From an uncultured Clostridia bacterium (lineage in GTDB: Bacteria; Bacillota; Clostridia; Oscillospirales; Oscillospiraceae): a stretch of 5,349 bases of DNA. The stretch covers positions 1-5,349 of the forward strand of contig CAMGCA010000155.1 in assembly GCA_946011705.1 (NCBI GenBank). The letters run 5' to 3'. Positions 1 through 5,349 of the stretch are shown here, one piece after another (position 1 is the first letter of the stretch; every line of letters begins with the position of its first letter). The position numbers were made by a program, and so were the translations under genes. The notes below the pieces were generated by a model. The model was given only the letters and a program-made list of their open reading frames with translations, did not search any database and was not told the origin of the DNA.

Positions 1-551
1 CTGTAGAACTGGCAGCCTTTCGCATCAGTCAACTTACCGCTGCCGCTCTTCTGCCACACGGGATCCAGCACGTTGGAATCATTCAGATTCATGGAAATCG
101 TGCCGCTTACCATATTGCCATCAATGTAGGCGTGGAGGGTCTTGGTGGTGTTGGGCTTGATGGTCAGCAGGACGCTGCCGAACACATCCTCGTTTTCCTT
201 GGAGGTGGCAGTCACCAGAACCTCGGTATTCTGATCCACGTCCTTCGCCGTCACTCTGCCGGTGGAGGAGACGATGGCGGCACTGGTAGCGTCGCCAAAC
301 TCATCGGCAATGCTCCAGATAACCTCCTGATTGGCAGCCTTGACGTTCTTTCTCGCCCAGACAGTAGCCTTCAGATCCATAGAATTACCGGAGGCCAGAG
401 TTTTGGCAGGAGCCTTGACCTCAATGTCTGCGGCATCCTTGGTAATTTCGATATTCAGGTAGCCCCTGATTTTGCTGCCGTCAGTGGTTTCACAGGCGAC
501 GCGCAGCTTGCCGGCAACCAGAAACTCCAAGACACCGGTGTCGGCGTCGAA
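1..551 (-). pseudogene. In-frame continuation of the Ig-like surface protein beyond the TGA; partial at left edge
   Basis: Reading the minus strand in the same frame directly after the TGA gives 183 codons with no stop, up to the window edge. The first 37 codons (441-551) complete the Ig-like unit cut by the TGA: FDADTGVLEF gives the expected G-x-L turn, and YLNIEIT is the closing strand. Codons at 153-440 form a further Ig-like unit, with a VIWSIAD strand, a STGRVTA turn and a VLVTATS strand. Codons at 1-152 begin another module (LHAYIDG... DPVWQKSG). Composition and codon choice match the upstream part. No ribosome binding site with a start codon at the head of this segment was seen, so it is best read as the 3' part of the same gene rather than a separate one. 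Whether it is expressed depends on the status of the TGA. The true C-terminus and any cell-wall anchor lie outside the window. Confidence 0.75.
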
Positions 552-554
552 TCA
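552..554 (-). other. Premature in-frame TGA inside an Ig-like domain
   Basis: The codon context is SDKSIA-TGA-FDADTG. In sibling units the equivalent position, after (S/A)(I/V)A, holds Thr or Lys (TAVATVDAG, TSIAKVNPKG, KSVATISWKG). A single-base change from TCA (Ser), AGA/CGA (Arg), GGA (Gly) or TGG (Trp) would make the TGA. The flavodoxin gene in this window uses TGA as its own stop, overlapping the next start. Genome-wide recoding of TGA is therefore unlikely. Confidence 0.85.
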
Positions 555-2879
555 GGCGATGCTCTTGTCGGAAACGCTCCACACCAGATCCCACACATCC
601 GCCTTGGCAGGCTTCACAGCAGCACTCAGTTCAAACGTCAGGCCATTCTTGAACTTAACGGTCTTGGGTGCGTTACTGATAGTTATGGACTTGGTAGCGG
701 GATACAGGGTGATTTCCTTCTCGTCGTATCCACCGGAGGAACCGGTGACTCTCACCTTGATGGTATGCAGCGCGGTGACGGGCTTGGTGGTCAGCTTGCC
801 GTTGGCAGAAATGCTGGCAATCTTTTTGCCGTTCAGCACATTATTCTGAATGCTCCAGGTAACAGTCTTGTCATCCAGATTCTTGTCCAGATTCAGGAAG
901 GACTTCATATTCAGAGAGGCGCCGCCCCGCAGCTTCTCGGGAACATCCTTCAGCTTGCCGGCACCCAGCACGGAGAACTGGATGGTGGTGGTGGCATACT
1001 CTTCGCTGCCGTCACCGGCATAGGCCTTCACCGTAACGGTGCCGGACTTCTGCCCGGAAACGGGGGTCAGCTTCAGATCCAGCTTGCCCTGCACCTCGGT
1101 GCAGATGTTTTTGGAATCGGTAATCTCCCAGCGGACGGTCTGCTCAGCGCTCTTGGGCTGGACGCCGGCGCTGATGATGACGCCGCTGGACATAATGGTA
1201 GCGTCAGACAGATCCACCACATAGGTCTTGTTGTTGACCTTATCCTCGCCGATCTTCAGGGTAATGCCGGTGGTTACGGGCATCACCTTCACGGTCACTT
1301 CGACAGCCTTGGCATCGCAGCCAACTGCCTCAGCGCGCAGCTTGATTTCATACTGGTACTGCATATCGGATCTGGTTTCCAGCTTGCTGCCGGTCAGGGT
1401 AACGCCCTCCTCCTCGGACAGGAGGGTCCACTTCACGCTGGTGTTCGGCACAGGCTCGCCGGAAGCATCCACGCAGGAGGCATCCAAATTCAGGGCCTTG
1501 CCAGCCAAAATGGTGGTGGGGATATCAGTCGTAATCTCCGTAGCGGGGATTACAGTCACCTCGTAGGTGCCACTGACGCCGCCGCAGGTGGCGGTAATGG
1601 TGACAGTGCCCTCGGCAACGCCGGTGACAGCGCCCTTCGGGTTCACCTTGGCAATGCTCGTGTCGGAGCTGGTCCAGGTGACCGTCTGGTCAGTGGCATT
1701 GTCGGGCTGGACCGCAGCAATCAGCTTCAGCTTGCCGCCAACAGCCACTTCTTTCAGCCCGTCCTTCTGGCTGATTGTCACGCTGGTAACACCAACGGGA
1801 TCTGTAATATTGAAGGTAAAGGTGCCGCTCACGCCGCCGCAGGTCGCGGTAACGGTGGCGGTGGTTGCAGAGCCGGCTTCATTCAGCTCGACCAGACCAT
1901 CTTCGCTCACCGTGCCGGCAGTCTCGGTATCAATTGTCCAAATGACATTCTTATCAGTGGCATTTTCAGGCATAACGGTAGCGCTGAGCTGCATGGACTT
2001 GCCTCTGAGCAGAGAGAGCTGACCACCGGTGATGGTCACACTCTCCACAGGAACCGGTGCCTCAGTAACCGTGACAGCAACGGTCTTCTCAATTGAGCCG
2101 TGAGTCGCGGTGATGGTGGCCGTACCTGCGCCCACAGCCGTAATCTTTCCAGCATCCACAGTTGCGACAGCGGTATCACTGCTGCTCCATGTCAGCGTTG
2201 TGTCAGTCGCATCGGTGGGATCAAAGGTTGCGGTAATTGTCTTGCTCTTTCCCACTGTCAGACTCAGGCTGTTCTTTGACAGAGTGGAATTATTCAGATT
2301 CACTGTCTTGTCCTTAATCTCAATGTCTTTAGGATCAGACCACTGTCCATTATAGAACACAGAGATTTCGGTATGTCCGGCAGCAACAGGGGTCAGTTCG
2401 CCCTTCCAGCTGATGGTCGCGACACTCTTGTTGGAAGATTTCCAGCGCACGACCTTCTGGGTCTCGGTGCCGACAGAAACCGTATAGTCCAGCACCTTCA
2501 CGCCACCATTCAGGTCCACAACATCGTCCGCGACCACCTCGGGGGTCGCAGTGCTCAGCTGATAGACCGCAACGGGGAAACTCTTTTTTTCGCCATTCAC
2601 CGTAGCAACGATCTCTGTTTTACCCTGACTGACACCGGTGACTTCACACTCAGTGGGGTTAGTCTCCACGTAAGAAACAGTCGCAACGGTTGCTGCGTTT
2701 GACTCCCATACAATCGTGTCTGTGGCAACGGCACCCGTCAGAGTCAGGGTGACTTTTCCGTCTATTGCCATGTAATTCGTGCCTGTGATCTTCACTTCTC
2801 CCTCCGCCAGTGCCGATACCGGCACCATGGACAGAACCATGACGATCACCAGAAGCATGGATAATATCCGTTTCTTCAT
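552..2879 (-). CDS. Secreted multi-domain bacterial Ig-like (Big_2-type) surface protein, interrupted by in-frame TGA
   Basis: Residues 1-25 form a classical signal peptide: basic MKKR, a hydrophobic Leu/Val/Met core, and an SALA/EGE cleavage site. About nine Ig-like units of 80-100 residues follow, at roughly 27-105, 106-187, 190-273, 278-359, 363-445, 446-533, 535-638, 640-726 and 727 onward. The best-conserved ones (190-445) show the Big_2 pattern: a hydrophobic strand, GK.....A...P..ATD, then a (V/T)TW(T/S)SSD strand, A.V...G..T.V..G.ATITAT. Such domains are known in adhesins and cell-surface proteins, where they act as stalk or binding modules; the ligand here is unknown. The start at 2879 is fixed by the signal peptide and an AAGGAGG site 8 bases upstream. 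Translation would stop at 552-554 after 775 residues, in the middle of the ninth unit, with no LPXTG, SLH or other anchor reached. The frame continues open beyond the stop (see 1-551), so this product is probably a truncation of a longer protein, unless the TGA is read through or is an error. Confidence 0.88.
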   Translation of the reverse strand: MKKRILSMLLVIVMVLSMVPVSALAEGEVKITGTNYMAIDGKVTLTLTGAVATDTIVWESNAATVATVSYVETNPTECEVTGVSQGKTEIVATVNGEKKSFPVAVYQLSTATPEVVADDVVDLNGGVKVLDYTVSVGTETQKVVRWKSSNKSVATISWKGELTPVAAGHTEISVFYNGQWSDPKDIEIKDKTVNLNNSTLSKNSLSLTVGKSKTITATFDPTDATDTTLTWSSSDTAVATVDAGKITAVGAGTATITATHGSIEKTVAVTVTEAPVPVESVTITGGQLSLLRGKSMQLSATVMPENATDKNVIWTIDTETAGTVSEDGLVELNEAGSATTATVTATCGGVSGTFTFNITDPVGVTSVTISQKDGLKEVAVGGKLKLIAAVQPDNATDQTVTWTSSDTSIAKVNPKGAVTGVAEGTVTITATCGGVSGTYEVTVIPATEITTDIPTTILAGKALNLDASCVDASGEPVPNTSVKWTLLSEEEGVTLTGSKLETRSDMQYQYEIKLRAEAVGCDAKAVEVTVKVMPVTTGITLKIGEDKVNNKTYVVDLSDATIMSSGVIISAGVQPKSAEQTVRWEITDSKNICTEVQGKLDLKLTPVSGQKSGTVTVKAYAGDGSEEYATTTIQFSVLGAGKLKDVPEKLRGGASLNMKSFLNLDKNLDDKTVTWSIQNNVLNGKKIASISANGKLTTKPVTALHTIKVRVTGSSGGYDEKEITLYPATKSITISNAPKTVKFKNGLTFELSAAVKPAKADVWDLVWSVSDKSIA
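1545..2312 (-). repeat. Three best-conserved tandem Big_2 units (residues about 190-445)
   Basis: Three consecutive units of about 85 residues share the ATD...(T/V).W...D core and the G.(A/V)T...A...ATATC/TITAT ending. They are protein-level tandem repeats with moderate divergence. The units on either side (27-187 and 446 onward) are recognisably Ig-like by length and strand pattern but much more diverged. This suggests an old array in which the middle was duplicated more recently or is under stronger constraint. Confidence 0.75.
1565..1863 (-). repeat. DNA-level direct repeat pair of 44 bases, 255 bases apart
   Basis: The segments at 1565-1608 and 1820-1863 match at 38 of 44 positions. Both encode the ATCGGVSGT-type end of adjacent Big_2 units. 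The spacing is exactly 85 codons, so recombination between them would delete or add one whole Ig-like unit in frame. Confidence 0.7.
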
Positions 2880-2887
2880 ATGAATTG

Positions 2888-2894
2888 CCTCCTT
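2888..2894 (-). promoter_or_regulatory. Ribosome binding site of the Ig-like protein gene
   Basis: A perfect AAGGAGG on the minus strand lies 8 bases before the ATG at 2879. It decides the start and agrees with the signal peptide. Confidence 0.85.
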
Positions 2895-2932
2895 GATATT
2901 CTTTTAACAATAGTTTGTATCTATTTGTCACG

Positions 2933-2961
2933 ATTGTAAAACATCGTTTTCGAAATTGCAA
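2933..2961 (-). promoter_or_regulatory. Putative sigma-A promoter of the Ig-like protein gene
   Basis: On the minus strand, TTGCAA (2961-2956) and TACAAT (2938-2933) are separated by 17 bases. They match the -35 consensus at 4 of 6 and the -10 consensus at 5 of 6 positions. The site lies in AT-rich DNA about 55 bases before the start codon. It is predicted from sequence alone. Confidence 0.5.
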
Positions 2962-3092
2962 CTACTAAAACAAAATTTTTCCAGAAATATTTACAGTTTT
3001 TGCCAACCCCTCGTCATCTTTGTTACCGCCTGAAAAATTGACACATTTTCTTGCCGTCAAGGACTATCTTTTTCCCCCGACCCCCACTATAC

Positions 3093-3098
3093 TATAAT
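3093..3098 (+). promoter_or_regulatory. Putative -10 element of the flavodoxin-methyltransferase operon
   Basis: A perfect TATAAT lies 25 bases upstream of the flavodoxin start codon, in an AT-rich run (TATACTATAATTAATATAT). No good -35 hexamer sits 16-18 bases upstream, only a T-rich stretch near 3069-3074. The TTGACA at 3038-3043 is too far away. The promoter may need an activator, or the exact -10 may be shifted. Confidence 0.4.
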
Positions 3099-3108
3099 TA
3101 ATATATCG

Positions 3109-3115
3109 AAAGGAG
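3109..3115 (+). promoter_or_regulatory. Ribosome binding site of the flavodoxin gene
   Basis: AAAGGAG lies 8 bases before the ATG at 3124. This supports that ATG as the start; no competing upstream in-frame start was seen. Confidence 0.75.
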
Positions 3116-3123
3116 CAGTCAAG

Positions 3124-3639
3124 ATGAAACCTTCTGCCATTGTTTATACCTCAAACACCGGCTTTACCACCCAATACGCTTCCTTGCTGGGTGGTGAAAC
3201 CGGACTGCCTGTCTATTCCCTGGAGGACGCCCTGAAAAGCCTGCCCCAGAGCAGCCCAATCGTTTATCTGGGCTGGCTGACTGCGGGAAAGGTACAGGGT
3301 TATGACAAAGCGGTTACAAAATTTAACCTTCAGGCTCTGTGCGCCGTGGGCATGGCGAAATCCGGCTTCCAGATGGAGGATGTGAAAAAATCCAACAATC
3401 TGCCCCAGGGACTGCCTCTGTTTACCCTGCAGGGCGGCTTTGATCTGAAAAAGCTGCGGGGCATATATAGGCTCATGATGCTGGTCATGTCCAAAACCGT
3501 GGCCAAAAAGCTGGCGGCCAAGCCCGACCGCACCCCCGACGAGGAGGATATGCTGGACCTGTTCCAAAACGGCGGTAACCGGGTCAGCCTGGAAAACCTC
3601 CGCCCCGTGCTGGCGTGGTATGAAGGAGAACGGGTATGA
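3124..3639 (+). CDS. Flavodoxin-fold protein (flavodoxin/HemG-like domain)
   Basis: This is a 171-residue predicted cytoplasmic FMN-binding protein. The N-terminus has the flavodoxin pattern: a first beta strand (SAIVYTS), then the phosphate-binding loop TSNTGFT at residues 9-15, followed by a helix (QYASLL). A second hydrophobic strand, PIVYLGWLTAG (45-55), fits the region after the first crossover helix, and PLFTLQGGFD (98-107) fits a later core strand. Length is in the usual range for short-chain flavodoxins. The C-terminal part (108-171), with basic and Met-rich helices (YRLMMLVMSKTVAKK), resembles the family of flavodoxin-domain proteins related to HemG-type protoporphyrinogen oxidases. 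The real substrate or electron partner cannot be told from sequence. The stop TGA overlaps the start of the membrane methyltransferase gene, so the two are translationally coupled and probably act in the same process. FMN binding is an inference from the loop motif. Confidence 0.82.
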   Translation: MKPSAIVYTSNTGFTTQYASLLGGETGLPVYSLEDALKSLPQSSPIVYLGWLTAGKVQGYDKAVTKFNLQALCAVGMAKSGFQMEDVKKSNNLPQGLPLFTLQGGFDLKKLRGIYRLMMLVMSKTVAKKLAAKPDRTPDEEDMLDLFQNGGNRVSLENLRPVLAWYEGERV

Positions 3640-4301
3640 AGCTGCTGATGAACGCCATTGGGAAGCTGGTATCCGGGCTGTTGCTGACGGCCCTGCTGCT
3701 GTTCGGCCCCGCCGGGACGTGGAATTACCCGGGAGGGTGGCTGTTCTGCGGGCTGCTGTTCGTGCCCACGCTGATTCTGGGACTGGTTCTGTATCTGAAA
3801 GCCCCGGAGCTGCTGAAAAAGCGGCTGAATACAAAAGAAACCGAAAAAGGCCAAATGTGGGTAGTGGCCCTTTCCGGTGTGCTGTTCATGGTCAGTTTTC
3901 TGGCGGCAGGGCTGAACTTCCGGTTCGGCTGGACCCATGTGCCCGGCTGGCTGGTCTGGGCCGCCGCGGCTGTCCAGCTCGGCTCCTACGGTCTTTACGC
4001 CGAGGTTCTGCGGGAAAACGCCTACCTTTCCCGGACTGTGGAGGTGCAGGAGGGGCAGACCGTCATTGATACCGGGCTGTACGGCATTGTCCGCCATCCC
4101 ATGTACACCGCCACCATTTTCCTGTGCCTTGCCATTGGACTGGTGCTGGGGTCATGGATCAGCTTTGTGCTGATGCTGGTATACCCCGTTCTGATCCTCT
4201 TCCGCATCCGGGGCGAGGAGGCCCTGCTGGAAGAAAACCTGCCCGGCTACAGAGATTACAAAGCCAAGGTCCGCTGGCGGCTGATTCCCTTCCTATGGTA
4301 A
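3636..4301 (+). CDS. Membrane methyltransferase, isoprenylcysteine carboxyl methyltransferase (ICMT)/PEMT-like family
   Basis: This 221-residue integral membrane protein has hydrophobic segments at about 7-24, 33-53, 74-93, 103-121 and a long one at 158-189. The C-terminal half carries the family signature: ENAYLSRTVEVQEGQ, then TGLYGIVRHPMYTA with Arg-His-Pro at 153-155, and after the last membrane segment RIRGEEALLEE followed by GYRDYKAKV (204-212). In characterised members of this superfamily the RHP region and the downstream E...GY..Y motif bind S-adenosylmethionine. Bacterial homologues methylate isoprenoid, lipid or other small membrane substrates, mostly unknown; protein prenylcysteine is not an expected bacterial substrate. 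The start at 3636 overlaps the flavodoxin stop as ATGA and has AAGGAG at 3623-3628, 7 bases upstream. The gene ends with TAA at 4299-4301. Family assignment is firm; substrate is unknown. Confidence 0.85.
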   Translation: MKLLMNAIGKLVSGLLLTALLLFGPAGTWNYPGGWLFCGLLFVPTLILGLVLYLKAPELLKKRLNTKETEKGQMWVVALSGVLFMVSFLAAGLNFRFGWTHVPGWLVWAAAAVQLGSYGLYAEVLRENAYLSRTVEVQEGQTVIDTGLYGIVRHPMYTATIFLCLAIGLVLGSWISFVLMLVYPVLILFRIRGEEALLEENLPGYRDYKAKVRWRLIPFLW

Positions 4302-4335
4302 AAGCGAAGTGCATAGTACGAATTGGCTATCCGTA

Positions 4336-4370
4336 TAAAAACACGCAGAAGTTAAATGTCTCCTGTGTGT
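4336..4370 (-). terminator. Imperfect hairpin terminator, possibly bidirectional
   Basis: The arms 4341-4351 (ACACGCAGAAG) and 4360-4370 (CTCCTGTGTGT) pair over 11 bases around an 8-base loop. In the minus-strand RNA there is one A-C mismatch and one G-U pair, followed directly by U5AU (4341-4335), a good intrinsic terminator for leftward transcripts from the amylosucrase side. In the plus-strand RNA the hairpin also forms, but only UUUCG follows, so it would be weaker for the methyltransferase operon, whose stop lies about 40 bases before. Confidence 0.55.
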
Positions 4371-4385
4371 TTCGATATATGCGCA

Positions 4386-4404
4386 ACATGTATGACATAC
4401 TTGT
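4386..4404. repeat. 19-base near-perfect inverted repeat
   Basis: ACATGTATG and CATACTTGT flank a single A, and 8 of 9 arm positions pair. The compact symmetry resembles an operator half-site pair more than a terminator, as no U tract follows. No promoter was identified next to it, so its role is open. Confidence 0.35.
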
Positions 4405-4440
4405 GAGGTTACGGTCTCTGGCTGCATGCTTCCGCAATGG

Positions 4441-4620
4441 TTATTGCCCCGGATTCGGCGAATGGGTGACGATCCATAACAGGATACTGGCAGATTCCAG
4501 CGCGCTTGCCCAGAAAGCCTCTCGCTGCGCTGTTTCCCTTTCGGAGCAAATGTTCACGGTATTCGGAATAGCAGTTGCTGGTTTCTTTTCTTTCCCCGGT
4601 TTTGCAGTGAAGCCGCTCAT
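4441..4620 (-). CDS. Small hypothetical protein (59 residues)
   Basis: The ATG at 4620-4618 is preceded by AAAGAGGTGA (4636-4627), which matches the AAGGAGGTGA Shine-Dalgarno consensus at 9 of 10 positions with ideal spacing. This is the main reason to accept the ORF. The product starts MSGFTAKPGKEKKP, a Lys/Pro-rich head, then has a charged stretch (SERETAQREAFW) leading into a short hydrophobic segment, ASILLWIV, near residues 44-51. It ends THSPNPGQ, with TAA at 4443-4441. No known family was recognised and no function is proposed. A competing frame starting with GTG at 4630 has no properly spaced ribosome binding site. The gene lies downstream of the amylosucrase in the same direction and before a leftward terminator, so it could be the last gene of that transcript. 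It could also be a decayed remnant. Confidence 0.4.
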   Translation of the reverse strand: MSGFTAKPGKEKKPATAIPNTVNICSERETAQREAFWASALESASILLWIVTHSPNPGQ

Positions 4621-4647
4621 CTGCTCTCACCTCTTTACGTCTTAGTC

Positions 4648-4710
4648 CTATCGGCCCGGCAGAGCCGGAACATCCGCCTTTTCGGGGGCGGCAGCATCAT
4701 CGTTTCCCAT
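4648..4710 (-). CDS. Very short ORF (20 codons) directly after amylosucrase; leader peptide or truncated gene start
   Basis: AAGGAAGGTG overlaps the amylosucrase stop codon and lies 6 bases before the ATG at 4710-4708, an arrangement typical of the next gene in an operon. The ORF runs only 20 codons (MGNDDAAAPEKAD..., Ala/Pro/Asp-rich) and ends with TAG. It may be the surviving 5' end of a gene once cotranscribed with amylosucrase, a small peptide, or chance. Nothing in the sequence identifies a family. Confidence 0.25.
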   Translation of the reverse strand: MGNDDAAAPEKADVPALPGR

Positions 4711-4724
4711 AACCTGCACCTTCC

Positions 4725-5349
4725 TTACACCCGCTTGAGCCAGACGCAGCCCTGGGCGGGGCCGGTCATGTCCGAAATATTCAGCGTCTCGCCGGTTACC
4801 AAATTTTTGTAGACTCCGCCGCTGTGAATGGCCGAAGCGGTTTTTGGCTCGTCTCTGAAATTGAACAGGCCCACCAGCTGTTCGCCGTTCAAGTACCGGG
4901 CAATGCCCAGAATGGCCTTGTTCCCGGTGTCCAGTGTGGCCGCGATGGCGTCGCAGGAGAAGGCATTCTCTTTTGCCCGCAGGGTTTCCAGCCGGGCCAG
5001 CGCCGTGAAAATGCGGTACTCACTGGTGCCGGGCTTCTCTGCCCGGGCGGCAGCGGCCCAGTCCATTTTGCCCCGGTGCAGATATCGGGAGTCGGCGGCT
5101 TTGTTTGGATCTGCGTGATAGCTGTCGTCGTTGAGCTGGCCGATCTCGTCGCCGGAGTACAGCACGGGAATGCCGGACTGCATGAACATATAGGCGTGGA
5201 GCATGACCACCGCGTCAATGGCGAGGTCTACCGCTTCGGGTTTTCCGGCTTCCAGCGCCGCCTGTAAGCCGCACAGGGAGGCGGTGGTGCCGCACAGCCG
5301 GGCATCGCCGGTAACAAGGTCTTCGTTGTACAGCTCGCCCCGGCTGTTG
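4725..5349 (-). CDS. Amylosucrase (GH13 subfamily 4), C-terminal part; 5' end outside the window
   Basis: The minus-strand frame is open from the right edge to TAA at 4727-4725, giving about 207 residues. It begins NSRGELYNEDLVTGDARLCG and continues TTASLCGL, SGIPVLYSGDEIGQLND, DPNKAADSRYLHRG and then a C-terminal beta domain (NKAILGIARYLNGEQLVGLFNFRDEP...GCVWLKRV). The (N/G)DAR...GT.A.L.GL, G(I/L)P(V/L)(L/I)Y.GDE(I/V)G.LND and K..DSR..HR blocks are characteristic of amylosucrases, which transfer glucose from sucrose to an alpha-1,4-glucan and release fructose. Full enzymes are about 630-650 residues, so two thirds of the gene, including the catalytic Asp/Glu and the HD motif, lie outside the window. 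A GTG at 5210 is internal, not the start. The lack of a signal peptide cannot be judged. Related hydrolases of subfamily 4 cannot be fully excluded without the catalytic half. Confidence 0.88.
   Translation of the reverse strand, partial: NSRGELYNEDLVTGDARLCGTTASLCGLQAALEAGKPEAVDLAIDAVVMLHAYMFMQSGIPVLYSGDEIGQLNDDSYHADPNKAADSRYLHRGKMDWAAAARAEKPGTSEYRIFTALARLETLRAKENAFSCDAIAATLDTGNKAILGIARYLNGEQLVGLFNFRDEPKTASAIHSGGVYKNLVTGETLNISDMTGPAQGCVWLKRV

Larger units (their letters stand above)
4302..4724. other. Convergent intergenic region between the methyltransferase and amylosucrase genes
   Basis: No well-known gene is recognisable in these 423 bases. They hold an imperfect hairpin terminator (4336-4370), a 19-base inverted repeat (4386-4404) and two small minus-strand ORFs with good ribosome binding sites (4441-4620 and 4648-4710). 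There are also short GC-rich hairpins at 4656-4668 (CCGGC/GCCGG arms) and 4674-4691 (CCGCC/GGCGG arms) without U tracts. The part around 4302-4640 looks less GC-rich than the genes on either side. No tRNA, terminal inverted repeat of an insertion sequence, or transposase fragment was recognised. Confidence 0.6.

Noticed and set aside
531..542. A 12-base perfect palindrome (GACACCGGTGTC) just downstream of the in-frame TGA, considered as a selenocysteine insertion element
   Set aside because: As RNA it forms only a 4-base stem with a 4-base loop, too short for a bacterial SECIS. Sibling domains have Thr or Lys at this site, not Cys, so selenocysteine is not expected.
552..554. TGA recoded as Gly or Trp genome-wide
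   Set aside because: The flavodoxin gene ends in TGA exactly at the overlapping start of the next gene, TGG is used for Trp throughout, and the gene content is Clostridia-like rather than that of lineages with an altered code.
132..2096. A 654-codon open frame on the plus strand, opposite the Ig-like protein gene
   Set aside because: Its product is a Gly/His/Leu-rich string without domain features, and it lies antisense to a gene with signal peptide, ribosome binding site and clear Ig-like repeats. Long antisense frames are a by-product of the biased, repetitive codon use of that gene.
1545..2312. CRISPR-like or satellite array suggested by periodic similarity
   Set aside because: The periodicity is about 85 codons in a coding frame and the repeats diverge as protein domains do. 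There are no short identical repeats with unique spacers.
3330..4097. A 255-codon open frame on the minus strand across both operon genes
   Set aside because: It is Gln/Pro/His-rich with no domain pattern, has no good ribosome binding site, and crosses two well-supported genes on the other strand.
4296..4645. A plus-strand frame continuing past the methyltransferase stop into the intergenic region
   Set aside because: No Shine-Dalgarno precedes the possible ATG at 4296, the translation has no recognisable pattern, and it opposes the small minus-strand ORF that has a near-perfect ribosome binding site.

Overview
The window looks like chromosomal DNA from a Gram-positive gut-type Clostridia (Bacillota), probably an Oscillospiraceae/Ruminococcaceae relative. 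This is an inference from strong AAGGAGG-type ribosome binding sites, moderately high-GC coding DNA, AT-rich intergenic promoters, a Big_2-rich secreted protein and an amylosucrase. No rRNA or other marker gene is present to fix the taxonomy.

Layout: (1) Positions 1-2879, minus strand, hold a large secreted protein built from tandem bacterial Ig-like (Big_2-type) domains. It starts with a signal peptide at 2879 and runs off the left edge. An in-frame TGA at 552-554 interrupts it in the middle of an Ig-like domain, yet the same frame stays open and domain-like for 183 more codons to the edge. (2) Positions 2880-3123 are an AT-rich divergent promoter region. (3) Positions 3124-4301, plus strand, hold a two-gene operon with a 4-base ATGA overlap: a flavodoxin-fold protein followed by a multi-pass membrane methyltransferase of the isoprenylcysteine carboxyl methyltransferase (ICMT)-like family. 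(4) Positions 4302-4724 are a convergent intergenic stretch with an imperfect hairpin terminator, a 19-base inverted repeat and two small minus-strand ORFs with good ribosome binding sites. (5) Positions 4725-5349, minus strand, hold the C-terminal third of an amylosucrase (GH13 subfamily 4), cut by the right edge.

The functional blocks appear independent: a cell-surface or secreted adhesin-like protein, a redox/methyltransferase pair of unknown substrate, and sucrose/alpha-glucan metabolism. I see no clear new defence or mobile system. The points most worth a second look are the in-frame TGA in the Ig-like protein, the tightly coupled flavodoxin-methyltransferase pair, and the two unrecognised small ORFs after the amylosucrase gene, which may mark a rearrangement junction.
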